Assembly (NCBI RefSeq): GCF_018598585.1 | Contig: NZ_JAHESD010000013.1 | Location: 1 to 64,000 of the forward strand | Origin: Chryseosolibacter indicum | GTDB lineage: Bacteria; Bacteroidota; Bacteroidia; Cytophagales; Cyclobacteriaceae | Reading direction: 5' to 3' | Length of the DNA: 64,000 nucleotides | In this document: positions 45,701-59,297 of the stretch, piece by piece | Position numbering within the stretch: the first letter of the stretch is position 1 | Layout of the letters: the number at the start of each line of letters is the position of its first letter | Translations under genes and position numbers: made by a program | Notes under the pieces: model-generated | Databases searched by the model: none | Told to the model about the DNA's origin: nothing | Seen by the model: only the letters and a program-made list of their open reading frames with translations

Positions 45701-46019
45701 CGAACGCACTACAACCATCACTATTAAAGTTGATCCAAAATCAATGGTAAGTTTTCTATCTCCAAAAAATTTCTTCTCTCCAAATTCAGATGCAATAGAT
45801 GATATCTGGAATATAGAAAACATCGAAAACTTCCCTGCATGCGGTGTTACTATCTATGATGAAAAGGGCGTGAAAGTTTTTGAAGCAAAACCTTATAATA
45901 ATGATTGGAATGGTACTTTTAAGGGTTCTAACCTACCCGATGGAGTATACTACTATATTATTCGTTGCGATGGTGAAGAAAGCACACCCAAGGCTGGGAG
46001 TTTAACACTCCTTCGCTAA
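42741..46019 (+). CDS. Secreted FG-GAP/PKD protein with type IX gliding-type sorting domain
   Basis: 1092 residues. Signal peptide 1-19; an IPT/TIG domain (about 22-100, PRILSVDKDHGAMGETITLRGSGFG); then seven FG-GAP/VCBS repeats with calcium-like loops such as DFDGDGNYD, DINLDGKPD, DLNGDGILD and DMDKDGKPD (about 130-480); two or three Ig-like segments; a PKD domain (FTIPTVACANEEILFQN...WTFGDGQTATEKSP, near 770-850); and a C-terminal type B sorting domain (FFSPNSDAIDDIWNIENIENFP...YNNDWNGTFKGSNLPDGVYYYII). It is predicted to be exported by type IX secretion and held at the cell surface, perhaps in adhesion. The type B domain usually needs a PorP/SprF partner. Confidence 0.9.
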   Translation: MLRFLTVLFFVAFSYTAYSQAPRILSVDKDHGAMGETITLRGSGFGTDPSKLQVFFGAVEGTVLTTANNLVEVEVPEGATHDYISLRNSNTKLIGYSSTQFYISFSGTSEAISANDFAAQHDTPSKDTGSPNLYNFCMCDFKKDGKPDVATANNGVNYITVMINNSANPGSFGFTRKFPNLFAKTAHINCSDFDGDGNYDLVASEDGGASRLFFLKGDGTGDFTTPAEPYKILTGSLIRQIQIADINLDGKPDILLSDWNIVNGIKQVLFLKNESDNSGIKFSDAISIPIPIVPSAGTDALQVEDIDNDNLPDIIVSPTQNSNIFIVRNNSSVTNIQFDTPIVLNVTGAITGLKVGDLDSDGKADIAASKLATTQLSILKNNSTPGNISFGSPIQIPVELENSWGLDFGDLNGDGILDIVIPHTKPSSTTTPIKSKLTILENKGGLTFQKTSIEKNDVSRYVRVGDMDKDGKPDIVGASVDIFVSGLGSFEPSSIFILRNLRCFQPKITPEGPINICSTDPVKLTSIKGGSSYQWKKDDVDITGKTTNELNNIVGPLATSNFKVVATTLSPRCTSPIESNTVSVTITSAAGISTVPIVPNPTPACTGNSTVTLTASASGVDFHGYKWEGPNSFSSNNATATIPSSGDLTLGHAGYYSISYLGPGGCVLKSEKVKVDVIEKPTFTIGTTNGSTICSGQSTRLVLSPSPSSIGYTYQWFRKNNDNSTTSVGNNNQDFEANSAGKFYASIQGACPTESDLLEVSEKPALTASFTIPTVACANEEILFQNNTTEPEPLKYTWTFGDGQTATEKSPMYKYSNPSPGYSVKLIVSYADNACASAPAIKTINILAAPAVQIVTASGKNQICKGGEIDLSVTGATINAYNWNTGETTSSIKATNAEVYKVNVKTSSGCSLTAEKTLTFFDDTQVTITADPPSVDPGDPVQLSVEGLVSPEWSPIETLSDPKSTSPIAIPATTTEYSVKGIDENGCERTTTITIKVDPKSMVSFLSPKNFFSPNSDAIDDIWNIENIENFPACGVTIYDEKGVKVFEAKPYNNDWNGTFKGSNLPDGVYYYIIRCDGEESTPKAGSLTLLR

Positions 46020-46288
46020 ATTCTATTACATCAAGTCCAACTTCCTTACTAAAAACCCTCGCAAAAGGCAAGTTGTTGCTTTTGACGACAAAAAACAGTT
46101 TTAAAAGTTTAACAACGCTTGACGAAGCTGAGCTGCAAAGCAAAAATTAGAAAACGATTACATACCGTATAATATTAGGGGATTTTAGTATAAAACTTAC
46201 GTTTACGGTTACCCGAGACTCTTTCCAACTATTTAAAGAATAGAAAATTATATCGGATATTGCCGCTTAAGATCGAAAATTGAGAATC

Positions 46289-49200
46289 ATGAAAAAATTG
46301 TTACTACTGTGGGTCTTTTTAGGTGCCATAGTGGCTTTCGCCCACGCGCAGAATGGTGAATCAAATTGTAATGACAACCTCGACAATGATGGTGATGGCT
46401 TGGTGGATTGTAGGGATTGTCCTGGCAAAGTGTGTGAAGTATGTAACGATGGAATAGACAATGATGGTGATGGATTTATCGATTGTTACGATAAAGAGTG
46501 CTCTATAGATGCAGCATGTAATGGCTTTTTTATTGGTAAAGATCTTCAATGTGAAGCCAAACCAAGCACCTTTCCTGAGTTCGCTTTAACAGAAGATTTT
46601 CATAGCCCTACAGGTGTAACTCAACACTCTGGTAAACTATTAGTCGGTGATGTTGATGGGGATGGTGTTCCTGAAATAGTTTCAATCTATAGGAACAAAG
46701 ACAGCGAGGGAGCTAACGACTTTGTATCCAGGCTAAGCATTCTTTCGAGTCCAACCAATGGCGGCACAGAAACAATCACTAAAGCAACCAGGCTAACGAA
46801 AGGTGATGGCGTTTATTTACAGCACGAAGGTGATTTTGCGATTGCTGATGTTGACAGAGATGGAGACGCTGAGATCTTTGTAGTTAGCGGAACCAGAAGT
46901 GGTACAACGGCATGGGCTTTAATGGCTTATACTTATAATAAAACGACCCAATCCATCGATAAATTTTGGACCGCTCCCATTTCTGTTCCCGCTGATCCAG
47001 GAAATATTGGTCTTGCTGATTTCGACGGTGATGGAAAAGTAGAATTGTACGGACGTGATCGAATATTTGATGCGCACACTGGTGTGGAGATGGGCAAAGG
47101 AAACGATCACTTAGGAACGAATTGGAGAAAAGAAAGTTCTGGTTCTACCGCTGCAGATATTTTAAGTGATAGTGAATGTTCAGATTGTCAAGGCCTCGAA
47201 CTTATAGCAGGCTGTCGCATCTATTCCATTGCTATTAACAGAAGTGGAACAACACCCACTGCTACAGTAACAAAAGTACGTGAACGTTCTGAGTATTTTA
47301 CACGTACAGGATCTACCAGTGACAATAGTACAAGTGTTGCCGATTTTGATTTAGATGGTTACCTAGATGTGATTGCAGTAGGGTCTGATCAAGGAAATGA
47401 TATTAACACCACTATTTTTTTCTGGAGTGTTCATAAAAATAATGCTGCTCCGGCAGCTGTTAATCAAGGGGCATTAAAAACATTTATGGATGACGAGGCA
47501 TATCCTAATGGTTGGGGTAGAGGAGCCGGTAGAGTAAACATTGCCGATATTGATGGTGATGGTAAATTAAATCTTGTATACGTTTCAGGTAAGTATCTAT
47601 ATGCATTGAAAGAGGGTACCTCTTCACTAGAGCAAGTCTGGCGTGAATTGGTTGCTGAAGAAACTTCTGGTGTTACAGGTTGTACCCTGTTTGATTTTAA
47701 TGCTGATGGCACATCTGAAATTGTATATCGAGATGAGAATAGACTTTATATTTTCACTTCCCGATTCCCAGAAGTAAATGGCGTACCAGATTATACACAA
47801 AACTCCACAGTATCATCTAGTTATCTTACATGTAAATCACGAACATACAGGGAATATCCAATAGTTGCAGATTTGGATGGAGATGGTTCTACTGAAATAT
47901 GCGTAACCTGTGCGACGAATGAAACCAGCGCAGGAGCATCTTTGGATTTGTATAGTGGTGCCCGGGTAAGAGTATTTAAATCTGCAAATGAGCCTTGGGT
48001 ACCAGCACGTAAAGTATGGAATCAACATGGTTATTTTGTTGTAAACGTTAATGATGATTTAACCATACCTACTAATCAACAACTTCACCATAAGGTATTT
48101 GCACGTAATGTTGTTTGCCTTTACGGAAGAGACAGCAGGCCTTTAAACTCTTTTTTAAATCAGGCTCCTTTTCAAAATTCACAGGGATGTCCTTCGTTTG
48201 CGGCCCCCAACCTTTCTCTTTCTAAAGGTGCGAATCAACCTGTTAATCTTACCATTGTTCCTCCTACCTGCCCTGAAAGAGATTTTTCAGTGTCGCTTAC
48301 AATTTACAATACAGGAGATGTACCGTTAACCGGAAGCGTACCTATCAGTTTCTATAGAGGAGATCCTCAGTCTCCAGCCATGACAGCGGTTAAACTGAAG
48401 CAGGTAGACTTGGAGTTTATAAATGTCGCACCAGGAGACAGCGTAGAACTTAAAAATGAAATAATTACCGGTAACGGTTCTAATTTTACACTTTATGTTG
48501 CCATCAATAATGACGGAGTTAACAACGGTGGAACTACGTTACCAATTCTATTTCCGAATACAAACTTCCTAGAATGTAATTATGCTGATAATATCTTCAG
48601 TATGTCTGTTACGCCAACTCCTGCAGACTTAGGCGTAGACTTGATAAAAGATAACATTGTATGTAATGACGGAAGTGCCGATCCTTTTGCTGATGGACAG
48701 GCAAAAGCTTATATCATAGACGCGAATAATAACAACGTCACCCAAAACTTCACCTTTATCTGGTCTAATGGTGATTTTGTAAATAGCCCGCCCAACTATT
48801 CAAATAATCCAAGTGATAAAACAGGGTCTATTTATACCGGCCTGGCTAAGGGCACATACACTGTGTATGCGCGGCATAATACGTTCGGATGCGGCTCTGA
48901 AGAATTGAAAATAGAGATCAACGACGACCCCGTTGATCCACCTACTGTTGAAATTAAAGATACCGATTTAAAGAATCCAACTTCATGTAAAACAGCAAAC
49001 GGAGAATTAGGAGTATCTGTAACTGGAGGTTCTACAAATTATACTTACAATTGGGTAAGAGGTTTATTTGTTGACACTGGTACACCAATTGGTACAGGCT
49101 CTTCTATTAGTGGTCTTTCAGGTGATTCTTACGCTGTTAGGGTAACTGACGTAGTTACTGGCTGTACTGGAACCGCCAATAAAGTATTAATAGCGCCAGC

Positions 49201-52200
49201 AAGTCCAACGGTTACAGCTGATGTTAAGGATAGTGATTGTTCCGCAACTCCAAAAGGAGAAGCCTTTGTTACTAACGTAACAACTAACATATCTTATATC
49301 TGGTATAAAGGCGATGCTACTACATGGTTTAGTCCGAGTACATATAAATATTACGATTTACTTCCTCCAGGAGAAATTGAAGCTGTTAAATATGATAACT
49401 TGCCAGGAGGAAAATATTCAGTTATCGCTTATGACAACACATCGTTGTGCGTCTCCCTACCAGTAGTAAAGGAAATTAAGCAAACAACACCTCCTGTAGT
49501 GACTATCTCGGGAATATCTCCTCAGATTTCATGTGCTACAGATATAACCAAACACACAGGATCTGCTACAGCGTCAGTTGCGGGATCTGCTAATTTTACA
49601 ATACAATGGTTTAAAGGACAAAACACTGCCGGCACTCCATTTAAAACTGAGACACATGTAAATACGAGTACTGCATCGAATCTAACTTCCGGTATATACA
49701 GTGTAAAAGTAATAGACGAAATCACAAATTGCTTTACGGTTGTAGACCAGAATATTGAAATCATTACAGATATTGCCGACTACACAGTTGTTTTAAATAC
49801 AGTAGATAAAACGCTTTGTACTTCCGACGGTCAGGTAACTGCTACTGTTCTTGTTGACGGAGTAGCTGACCCTGACCAAAGCAAATACAACTTCTTCTGG
49901 TATAAAGGGCAAAGCAAAAAGCCTTCTGTCGATTTCCCTGCAAATACAGACAACATTTTGGAGAACGCCGAACCGCGCTTCTATACAGTATATGCTAAAC
50001 ATACAGCGTTAAGTTGCGAAACCAATATTGTCAATGCAGAGGTTCTTAACTTAGTTCCTCCTATAAATCTCGCATTTGAATCCTCTGTACCACCAAGTAC
50101 CTGTACAGATAAGGGAAGCATTACTTTCAAATTCTTACCTACAGACAATAGCTATCAGCCATCTGATTATTCAACAAAGTGGTTTCATGGTACCGATACT
50201 TCAAAGGTTAGTAAACGTATCACACAATTTATAACAGATAGTTTAAGGAACGATATAGGACCAGATATGATTTCCCATATTAAATCCCTACTGGTAGGTA
50301 CATATACGTTAGTTGTTAAAAATCCGGCTACTGGTTGTACGGAAGTTCTTTCCCATTCGCTGAGGTATATAGATGCTCCTGAAGTAGTAGTAACACCTAC
50401 ACCTGTTACCGCGTGTGATCTGTTAAATCAACCTGGCACAAATGGCTCATTCAAAATTGATTTAGTCGTTAAAGACAATGCAATAAATGCGAGTAATTAT
50501 GATATTTACATTTATAAAGGCGATTATCCTGCTAACCCTCCAAGTTCACCTCCTCCGGCGGGTTTTGTTGAAAATCACGTAATAACAAATACTGCGACTA
50601 CATACACGTTCAATACCACACAACCTTATGGCATTGGGAATTATACAATTGTGGCATTTGACCGCGCAATTTCTTGTCCGACAGAAGCACCAGCCACAAT
50701 AGATGATCATGTGACGTACCCTGCTGTTGCAAAAGAAACTTTTGATGATTCTTATTGTAACATTGTTAAAACGGATGGTAATGGTACTGTAAGAATTATT
50801 GATCCTGTAACAAAATCATTATTGTCTACATCAGACTATGATTTTGAATGGTTCTCTAACAGTGCTGCAATTCCAGCGCTAACTAACCAAAACCAGACTA
50901 ATGTTGTAAGGGACGGCCTTTATACCATAGAAGTTAAAAACAAGATTACATCGTGCATGACTTCTATTGACGCCACAGTAATCTCTAATGAAAAAATGAT
51001 CTCTGTTAAAGCTACCCCTACAGATGTACTGAATTGCAGCGCTGATGGATTCACCCCTGCCACAGATGCCACAGCAGAGGTGATTGAAATTGAAGAGACA
51101 GAAAAAGGCGCATCAAACACTTACGGGGCGCCAACTTTCCCAGCTGATTATAACTTCCAGTGGTCTGACCTGGCATCAACCACTACGTACAATGTAGTTA
51201 ATCTTGATACAGGATTTCATTACGTTAAAGTTACAGATGCTGTAACTGAATGCTACACTGAAAAATCAGTAGAGGTACTAGACAAAACAAAGAATACCGT
51301 TTTTGTTGACCTTGTAGATTTCAAAAAAGATGAATATTGCGTTAATCCAATAGCTGGATTTCTGGAAGTTCGCGCGTTAGGTTCTTCGCTGAATCCGGAT
51401 GATTACTTTTACCGATGGACAAGCCTTGACCCCCACATTGTACCAGCAGACACAACTAAGAGGATTACCGGGCTAACACATGGATATACGTATGCAATTG
51501 AAGTGAAAAACAAAGTCAACCAATGTATAGTTAGAGATACATTTCTTATGGAGAAGTTAATCAACCCAATTCCTGTCATAACTTCCAAGATGGATCTTAT
51601 CTACTGTACTCCGCATAATGGAAGAATACAGGCTTCGGTAATAGATACCTATGCACCAGCCGACTACAAATTTTTATGGACCTACCACGACATTACTAAT
51701 GGAAAACATGTGGTTGATAAAGATACAATAAGCGTTATCAACGGCCTAGGTAGAACGGAGGGAATATTCGTACGCGTCATAGACAATGAAAATCCAACAG
51801 ATTGCGTTACAGATCTGATTCCTGTTGATGATATCAGAGATCTTCGTATGTATCCGCATGTCATTGCTACTGAAGTAGATCCTGTTACTAATTGTACCAA
51901 TCCGTTTAATGGAATAGCATCAGCTTTTGTAGAAAATGAAGACAACTCACTCTACAATTTTGATTGGTACGAAGGTTCATCCATAACACCTCATCCGGCC
52001 TTCACCGGAGTAGAGTTTGGTAACTTATCAAGCACCGTATATACTGTTCAAGCCACTAACCTCTTTACAGGATGTACAGGAACCGCGCAAATACAAATCA
52101 CTAATCAACCTATACCTGTACCAGTACCAGTTATTGAAATCCTTTCGCAGGTTACAAACTGTAGTGTACAAAATAGTGCCGGAAATAACGGAGCACTTGC

Positions 52201-52936
52201 CGCTACTGTCAACGGTGAAATAGCAGGCTATACTTTCAATTGGTACAATGGCCAGAGTGAAAAAACCGCAGCAGATTTTGTAGGAGACACTTACACAAAT
52301 CTTATTACAGGTTTCTACTCTGTTATAGCTACTGACGACGAAACTGGTTGCCGTTCACCATTAATCAATGAACAGCTTTTGTTCCAGCCTAGATTCCCTG
52401 ACTTTGATTTCGCTGTAGTTAATGCAACATGTGCTGATCCTAACCGAAAAAATGGACAGCCTAATGGACAAGCTACTATGATCTTGTTGAGTGATGTTGA
52501 AGTATCAAAAATTGAATGGGAGCATTTAGAATCAGGAGAATTCTTTACAGAAACAAATATTGAAAACGCCTTACCAGGTAAGTATATAGTTACTGTAACA
52601 TCATCACTTAACTGCTATACCCAAAAACAAATGGAAATCGGAACTGAAGTTCATGCCTTCAACGGTGTTTCCAGAAATGGTGACGGTTACAATGACATTT
52701 TCTTCATCAACTGTATTGAAAACTTCCCGCGTAACCATGTTAAGATATATAACCGCGCAGGTACATTGGTATACGAAGCGGAGGGTTATAATAACGCAGA
52801 TACTTATTTCGACGGTAGATCTAACAAAGGTGTAAGCCTGATGGGTAACAACTTGCCTGATGGTACTTACTTCTACGTGATTGATAAGAGAGATGGTTCT
52901 AAACCAGTGGCAGGATACCTTGAAGTTGTAAATTAA
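46289..52936 (+). CDS. Giant SprB-like surface adhesin with type IX sorting domain
   Basis: 2215 residues from the ATG at 46289; the frame also opens at a TTG 9 nt upstream. After a signal peptide (about 1-21) there are two Cys-rich calcium-loop segments ([20 protein letters not shown]), an FG-GAP propeller-like region (about 110-600), a mid-region with Ig-like folds, then about 14 copies of a module of roughly 90-110 residues with an aromatic core ([40 protein letters not shown]), and a C-terminal type B sorting domain ([24 protein letters not shown]...[13 protein letters not shown]). Its layout recalls SprB, the gliding adhesin. The PorP/SprF gene follows 11 bp downstream. Confidence 0.9.
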   Translation: MKKLLLLWVFLGAIVAFAHAQNGESNCNDNLDNDGDGLVDCRDCPGKVCEVCNDGIDNDGDGFIDCYDKECSIDAACNGFFIGKDLQCEAKPSTFPEFALTEDFHSPTGVTQHSGKLLVGDVDGDGVPEIVSIYRNKDSEGANDFVSRLSILSSPTNGGTETITKATRLTKGDGVYLQHEGDFAIADVDRDGDAEIFVVSGTRSGTTAWALMAYTYNKTTQSIDKFWTAPISVPADPGNIGLADFDGDGKVELYGRDRIFDAHTGVEMGKGNDHLGTNWRKESSGSTAADILSDSECSDCQGLELIAGCRIYSIAINRSGTTPTATVTKVRERSEYFTRTGSTSDNSTSVADFDLDGYLDVIAVGSDQGNDINTTIFFWSVHKNNAAPAAVNQGALKTFMDDEAYPNGWGRGAGRVNIADIDGDGKLNLVYVSGKYLYALKEGTSSLEQVWRELVAEETSGVTGCTLFDFNADGTSEIVYRDENRLYIFTSRFPEVNGVPDYTQNSTVSSSYLTCKSRTYREYPIVADLDGDGSTEICVTCATNETSAGASLDLYSGARVRVFKSANEPWVPARKVWNQHGYFVVNVNDDLTIPTNQQLHHKVFARNVVCLYGRDSRPLNSFLNQAPFQNSQGCPSFAAPNLSLSKGANQPVNLTIVPPTCPERDFSVSLTIYNTGDVPLTGSVPISFYRGDPQSPAMTAVKLKQVDLEFINVAPGDSVELKNEIITGNGSNFTLYVAINNDGVNNGGTTLPILFPNTNFLECNYADNIFSMSVTPTPADLGVDLIKDNIVCNDGSADPFADGQAKAYIIDANNNNVTQNFTFIWSNGDFVNSPPNYSNNPSDKTGSIYTGLAKGTYTVYARHNTFGCGSEELKIEINDDPVDPPTVEIKDTDLKNPTSCKTANGELGVSVTGGSTNYTYNWVRGLFVDTGTPIGTGSSISGLSGDSYAVRVTDVVTGCTGTANKVLIAPASPTVTADVKDSDCSATPKGEAFVTNVTTNISYIWYKGDATTWFSPSTYKYYDLLPPGEIEAVKYDNLPGGKYSVIAYDNTSLCVSLPVVKEIKQTTPPVVTISGISPQISCATDITKHTGSATASVAGSANFTIQWFKGQNTAGTPFKTETHVNTSTASNLTSGIYSVKVIDEITNCFTVVDQNIEIITDIADYTVVLNTVDKTLCTSDGQVTATVLVDGVADPDQSKYNFFWYKGQSKKPSVDFPANTDNILENAEPRFYTVYAKHTALSCETNIVNAEVLNLVPPINLAFESSVPPSTCTDKGSITFKFLPTDNSYQPSDYSTKWFHGTDTSKVSKRITQFITDSLRNDIGPDMISHIKSLLVGTYTLVVKNPATGCTEVLSHSLRYIDAPEVVVTPTPVTACDLLNQPGTNGSFKIDLVVKDNAINASNYDIYIYKGDYPANPPSSPPPAGFVENHVITNTATTYTFNTTQPYGIGNYTIVAFDRAISCPTEAPATIDDHVTYPAVAKETFDDSYCNIVKTDGNGTVRIIDPVTKSLLSTSDYDFEWFSNSAAIPALTNQNQTNVVRDGLYTIEVKNKITSCMTSIDATVISNEKMISVKATPTDVLNCSADGFTPATDATAEVIEIEETEKGASNTYGAPTFPADYNFQWSDLASTTTYNVVNLDTGFHYVKVTDAVTECYTEKSVEVLDKTKNTVFVDLVDFKKDEYCVNPIAGFLEVRALGSSLNPDDYFYRWTSLDPHIVPADTTKRITGLTHGYTYAIEVKNKVNQCIVRDTFLMEKLINPIPVITSKMDLIYCTPHNGRIQASVIDTYAPADYKFLWTYHDITNGKHVVDKDTISVINGLGRTEGIFVRVIDNENPTDCVTDLIPVDDIRDLRMYPHVIATEVDPVTNCTNPFNGIASAFVENEDNSLYNFDWYEGSSITPHPAFTGVEFGNLSSTVYTVQATNLFTGCTGTAQIQITNQPIPVPVPVIEILSQVTNCSVQNSAGNNGALAATVNGEIAGYTFNWYNGQSEKTAADFVGDTYTNLITGFYSVIATDDETGCRSPLINEQLLFQPRFPDFDFAVVNATCADPNRKNGQPNGQATMILLSDVEVSKIEWEHLESGEFFTETNIENALPGKYIVTVTSSLNCYTQKQMEIGTEVHAFNGVSRNGDGYNDIFFINCIENFPRNHVKIYNRAGTLVYEAEGYNNADTYFDGRSNKGVSLMGNNLPDGTYFYVIDKRDGSKPVAGYLEVVN

Positions 52937-52947
52937 AGCACAGACTA

Positions 52948-53901
52948 ATGCTATCGTTAAAACGAATTTTTTTAACTACGTTACTATTATCAACAATTCT
53001 GATTCCGGGCATTGCTCAACAATACCCGGTTTTTAGCCAGTACTACTTTAATGAACTTGTGATTAACCCTGCATATGCAGGTAGTCACGTTCAATTTAGT
53101 ACCACGGCTATGTACCGGAATCAATGGGTTAATTTCCCTGGCGCTCCTAAAACGTATCACCTCACTACCCACACTTCTTTGATGAAGAACAAGATTGGTG
53201 TTGGTCTTATGTTAAATCACGATGAAATAGGCAGTTATAAAAACGAGCATATATACGGTAACTATGCTTATAAACTGCATTTCAAAAATGCAACCTTATC
53301 TATGGGGCTCCAGGCAGGGTTCAATTTGCTTGGTGCCGATTATAGTAAGTTAAGTTTGCAAAACCCAGATGGCATAGATGCATCGTTCAGTAATCTTATT
53401 AACGAAGTAAAGCCGAACTTCGGCGCCGGGCTCTTCTATAGTACAAAAAATTACTTCCTTGGTTTCTCTGTACCCTTCATTCTGAATAACCAGGTTATAA
53501 AATCTGTTGAGGAATTAGCAGGGGGAATCAGGGAAGCGCGTTATTATTTCCTTCGCGGTGGTGCCATTTTACCTCTGGATCGCATGAACAAAGTTAAGAT
53601 CAATCCTTCTGTTATGCTTCGTACACAGGAAGGACAGCCTCTTACTTTCGACCTGAATAATGCTTTTATATTTTATGATGTATTTAGTATAGGTTGGTCT
53701 TACCGTTTGGGCGACTCTTTTATCACCTTCATTGATCTTAAAATCAATGATCGGATACACTTTGGTTACTCTTATGATTTGACAACTTCAAACATCAACG
53801 GTTTTTCAAATGGCACACATGAATTCATGATTAATTTCAGAACAATCATTCGGCCGATTCATGGTAATCCAGAATGTCCTCAATATTACAATTACCGATA
53901 A
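52948..53901 (+). CDS. PorP/SprF family type IX secretion membrane protein
   Basis: 317 residues. A signal peptide ending GIAQ is followed by QYPVFSQYYFNELVINPAYAGSH and RNQWVNFPGAPKTYHLTTHTSL, the PorP/SprF hallmark, and a beta-barrel with GFSVPFIL, SIGWSYRL and HFGYSYDLTTSNI. In Flavobacterium johnsoniae SprF is needed for export of SprB. Being 11 bp downstream of the giant adhesin, it is the probable dedicated partner of that protein's type B sorting domain. Confidence 0.93.
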   Translation: MLSLKRIFLTTLLLSTILIPGIAQQYPVFSQYYFNELVINPAYAGSHVQFSTTAMYRNQWVNFPGAPKTYHLTTHTSLMKNKIGVGLMLNHDEIGSYKNEHIYGNYAYKLHFKNATLSMGLQAGFNLLGADYSKLSLQNPDGIDASFSNLINEVKPNFGAGLFYSTKNYFLGFSVPFILNNQVIKSVEELAGGIREARYYFLRGGAILPLDRMNKVKINPSVMLRTQEGQPLTFDLNNAFIFYDVFSIGWSYRLGDSFITFIDLKINDRIHFGYSYDLTTSNINGFSNGTHEFMINFRTIIRPIHGNPECPQYYNYR

Positions 53902-53918
53902 GTTGTGCTAATTATTGG

Positions 53919-53940
53919 GGCCTCTTAGAATAAAGAGGCC
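53919..53940. terminator. Hairpin between convergent PorP/SprF and ppk genes
   Basis: GGCCTCTT-AGAATA-AAGAGGCC, an 8-bp perfect stem spanning the ppk stop codon. No strong T-run follows on either strand, so terminator activity is uncertain. Confidence 0.4.
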
Positions 53941-56051
53941 TCCATTACAATTTCTTTTGTAATGTTATAAAACTCCTTGTGTATATTGAAAGGTAGCTCT
54001 CCGTTTAGTTCCCTGATCACATACGAACCATCCTCTCTCATAATATAAGAGTTCACGTTATCCTTAAGGTTGTATCGCAAATTATTGATCGCTTGTCTTC
54101 TTAAAATATCCTCTTCAAGAAGGAATAACGATTCAACTCTGCGATCAAAACTCCGCACCATGGCGTCAGCACTTCCGATATAAACCTTAGGGTTTCCTGC
54201 GTTATGGAAGTAATAGATCCTTGAATGCTCAAGATACTCCCCTACTATCGAGTATACCTGAATATTTTCACTTAACCCCTTTCTTCCGGGGCGAAGACAA
54301 CACATTCCTCTCACTATTAATTTGATAGGCACACCAGCCTGAGAGGCGGCGTAAAGCTCATCAATGAAATCTTTATCCTGTAAAGAATTAAGTTTTATAA
54401 CAATGCCAGAAGGCAAACCATTTCTTGCGTTTTCAGCTTCCCGTTGCACGAGGTTACAAAGCTGAATACGCATATCGCGTGGTGAAGTGATCAGGTTACG
54501 ATAGGTAGATGGCTGCGAATGGCCGGTAATTACATTAAAGAATTCCGAAACATCATTTGCATAATTTTCCCTACTTGTAAGAAGTCCTATATCCACATAA
54601 AGCCTGGAGGTAGCCTCATTGTAGTTACCACTAGAAAGGTGTACATACCTATATACTTTATCGTCTTCTTCTTTGCGTACAATAAGGAGAAGTTTGGTAT
54701 GCGTCTTCAAACTACTTACGCCATATATTACAAAGCAACCCGCCTTCTGTAATCTTTGTGCTTCTCTTAAATTGTTCTCTTCATCAAATCGCGCTTTTAC
54801 CTCAAATAAAACCGAGACGTGTTTACCATTTTCAGCAGCTTTTAACAATGCTGCTGTAACACGAGACTCTTTTGCAACGCGATAGATTGTGATTTTGATA
54901 GATAGGACATAAGGATCATCCGCTGCTTTTTCCAGTAGTTCCAGTACTGGTTCCATAGAATTATAAGGATGATGCAAAAGAATATCTCTATTCTTCAACA
55001 CCTCAAACAGGTCTAAAGAACCATGCTCCGGAAAGTTTAAAGGCTTGATTGGTTCCCGCGGATGCGATCGTTTTGCTTTAAATTCCTTATGCTGAACAAT
55101 CTGTTGTAATCCTGTAAAATCAACAAGACTTTCTTTCGAAATGTAAAAGATATTGTGGTCGTCAAGATCCCATTGAATCTTCAACAAACGCATCATCCAC
55201 GGGTCGGGGTTTTCCTCTACTTCTAATCTGACAACCCTCCCGCTTCTTCTTGTTTTCAATTTTCTTTTTAAATCTTCAAGAAAATTGGATTCTATATCTT
55301 CACTTTCCTCGAGCGTAAAATCTCCATTACGATTTACACGAAACAGATTAACGCTTGCTATCGTTACATTTCTAAAAAGACTTTGAATGTTTTGGCTGAT
55401 GATATCTTCAACAGGAACGAATTGAATACAATCTTCTCCCTGTACTTCATAGAACCGAGGCAAATTATGCGGCACCTGAATAAATGATACCTTGAGTTGA
55501 TTGTGATTATCGCCTGGGTTTTTTGTTACCACGCCAAACAACAACCTGTTATTCATCAACACAGGAAAGGTGTGATAATTATCAAACACCATAGGGGTAA
55601 GCATTGGGAAAATGATTGAGTTAAAATACTCATTCACTCTTTTAACATTCTCGACAGAAAGGTCGTCGTAACTAGCAATGCTAAAACCGTTTTCCCTAAA
55701 AAGCGGTTTTAATTTACCTACATAATAATCGTTGATGTCTTTACAAAAACGCTGCATCTCAGAAAGCAGCAAACGCCTGAATGGCTCTTCCCTTAGACCG
55801 TTATAATCAAACCGTTCCTTCCCATAATCTATATAGTTATACAAACTACCTAATCTTATGGTACAAAATTCATCAAGGTTAGAGGCTGTAATAGCCAGAA
55901 ATTTCAATCTATCAAAAATGCTCCGATCAATATGTTTTGCCTGATCTAAAACACGATAATTAAACTGAAGCCAGCTTAGATCACGACTAATATAATTGCT
56001 CTCATTAATCTGCTGAAAGATCTTTTCCAATGACAGAACTGCCTCATTCAT
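53925..56051 (-). CDS. ppk1: Polyphosphate kinase 1
   Basis: 708 residues, the normal PPK1 length. N-domain opening YISRDLSWLQFNYRVLDQA, head domain, and two catalytic PLD-like domains: HHPYNSMEPVLELLEKAA, LFEVKARFDEENNLREAQRLQKAG, then KTHTKLLLI with the phosphorylated His (near 436) and MCCLRPG later. It polymerises ATP gamma-phosphate into polyphosphate reversibly. The gene starts 34 bp after the gyrB stop, so the two are probably co-transcribed. The Ppx/GppA phosphatase gene is in the same window but not adjacent. Confidence 0.96.
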   Translation of the reverse strand: MNEAVLSLEKIFQQINESNYISRDLSWLQFNYRVLDQAKHIDRSIFDRLKFLAITASNLDEFCTIRLGSLYNYIDYGKERFDYNGLREEPFRRLLLSEMQRFCKDINDYYVGKLKPLFRENGFSIASYDDLSVENVKRVNEYFNSIIFPMLTPMVFDNYHTFPVLMNNRLLFGVVTKNPGDNHNQLKVSFIQVPHNLPRFYEVQGEDCIQFVPVEDIISQNIQSLFRNVTIASVNLFRVNRNGDFTLEESEDIESNFLEDLKRKLKTRRSGRVVRLEVEENPDPWMMRLLKIQWDLDDHNIFYISKESLVDFTGLQQIVQHKEFKAKRSHPREPIKPLNFPEHGSLDLFEVLKNRDILLHHPYNSMEPVLELLEKAADDPYVLSIKITIYRVAKESRVTAALLKAAENGKHVSVLFEVKARFDEENNLREAQRLQKAGCFVIYGVSSLKTHTKLLLIVRKEEDDKVYRYVHLSSGNYNEATSRLYVDIGLLTSRENYANDVSEFFNVITGHSQPSTYRNLITSPRDMRIQLCNLVQREAENARNGLPSGIVIKLNSLQDKDFIDELYAASQAGVPIKLIVRGMCCLRPGRKGLSENIQVYSIVGEYLEHSRIYYFHNAGNPKVYIGSADAMVRSFDRRVESLFLLEEDILRRQAINNLRYNLKDNVNSYIMREDGSYVIRELNGELPFNIHKEFYNITKEIVMEASLF

Positions 56052-56085
56052 ATGCGGTCTTAATTGTTTTACGAACAGAGTTTAC

Positions 56086-58846
<2,761 letters not shown>

Positions 58847-59242
58847 CTAAAACTGCCTGCTCCTGAGCATCACAAGCGTGCAACCTTCTACAGCTTCTAC
58901 ACCTTGCTGTTCTGCCATCTTTTCAAATTCGGGATTTTCTGTTCCTGGGTTGAAAATGATCCGTTTGGGCTTCAATTGGAGAATATAATCATACCACTCC
59001 GGCTGCCGTTGAGGTCCAATGTAAAGCGTCACAGTATCAACGTTTTCTACCTTCGGCTTTTGGAAAATATCAAGTATCTGAGTACCAAACACCTCTCCTT
59101 TTTTAATACCAATAGGCACTATTTCATGCTTATACTCCGTCAACATACGGGCTGCGAGGTAAGCGTATCTTGACTGATCTGTTGTGGCTCCTATTATTAC
59201 TGTCTTCTTCACCTGAATTGGGTTATTTGAACTATTAAACAA
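58847..59242 (-). CDS. CoA-binding (YccU-like) Rossmann protein
   Basis: 131 residues. A CoA_binding_2 domain: VKKTVIIGATTDQSRYAYLAARML at the nucleotide loop, EIVPIGIKKGEVFG, VDTVTLYIGPQRQ and ending RIIFNPGTENPEFEKMAEQQGVEAVEGCTLVML. The first ten residues precede the conserved strand and may be surplus. A small cytosolic protein of unknown role; family structures bind CoA or nucleotides. Divergent from the M61 peptidase gene. Confidence 0.85.
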   Translation of the reverse strand: MFNSSNNPIQVKKTVIIGATTDQSRYAYLAARMLTEYKHEIVPIGIKKGEVFGTQILDIFQKPKVENVDTVTLYIGPQRQPEWYDYILQLKPKRIIFNPGTENPEFEKMAEQQGVEAVEGCTLVMLRSRQF

Positions 59243-59297
59243 TTTCTATACGTTACCAACAAATTAGATATAACTTGGTTCAAATTTAATATCACTT

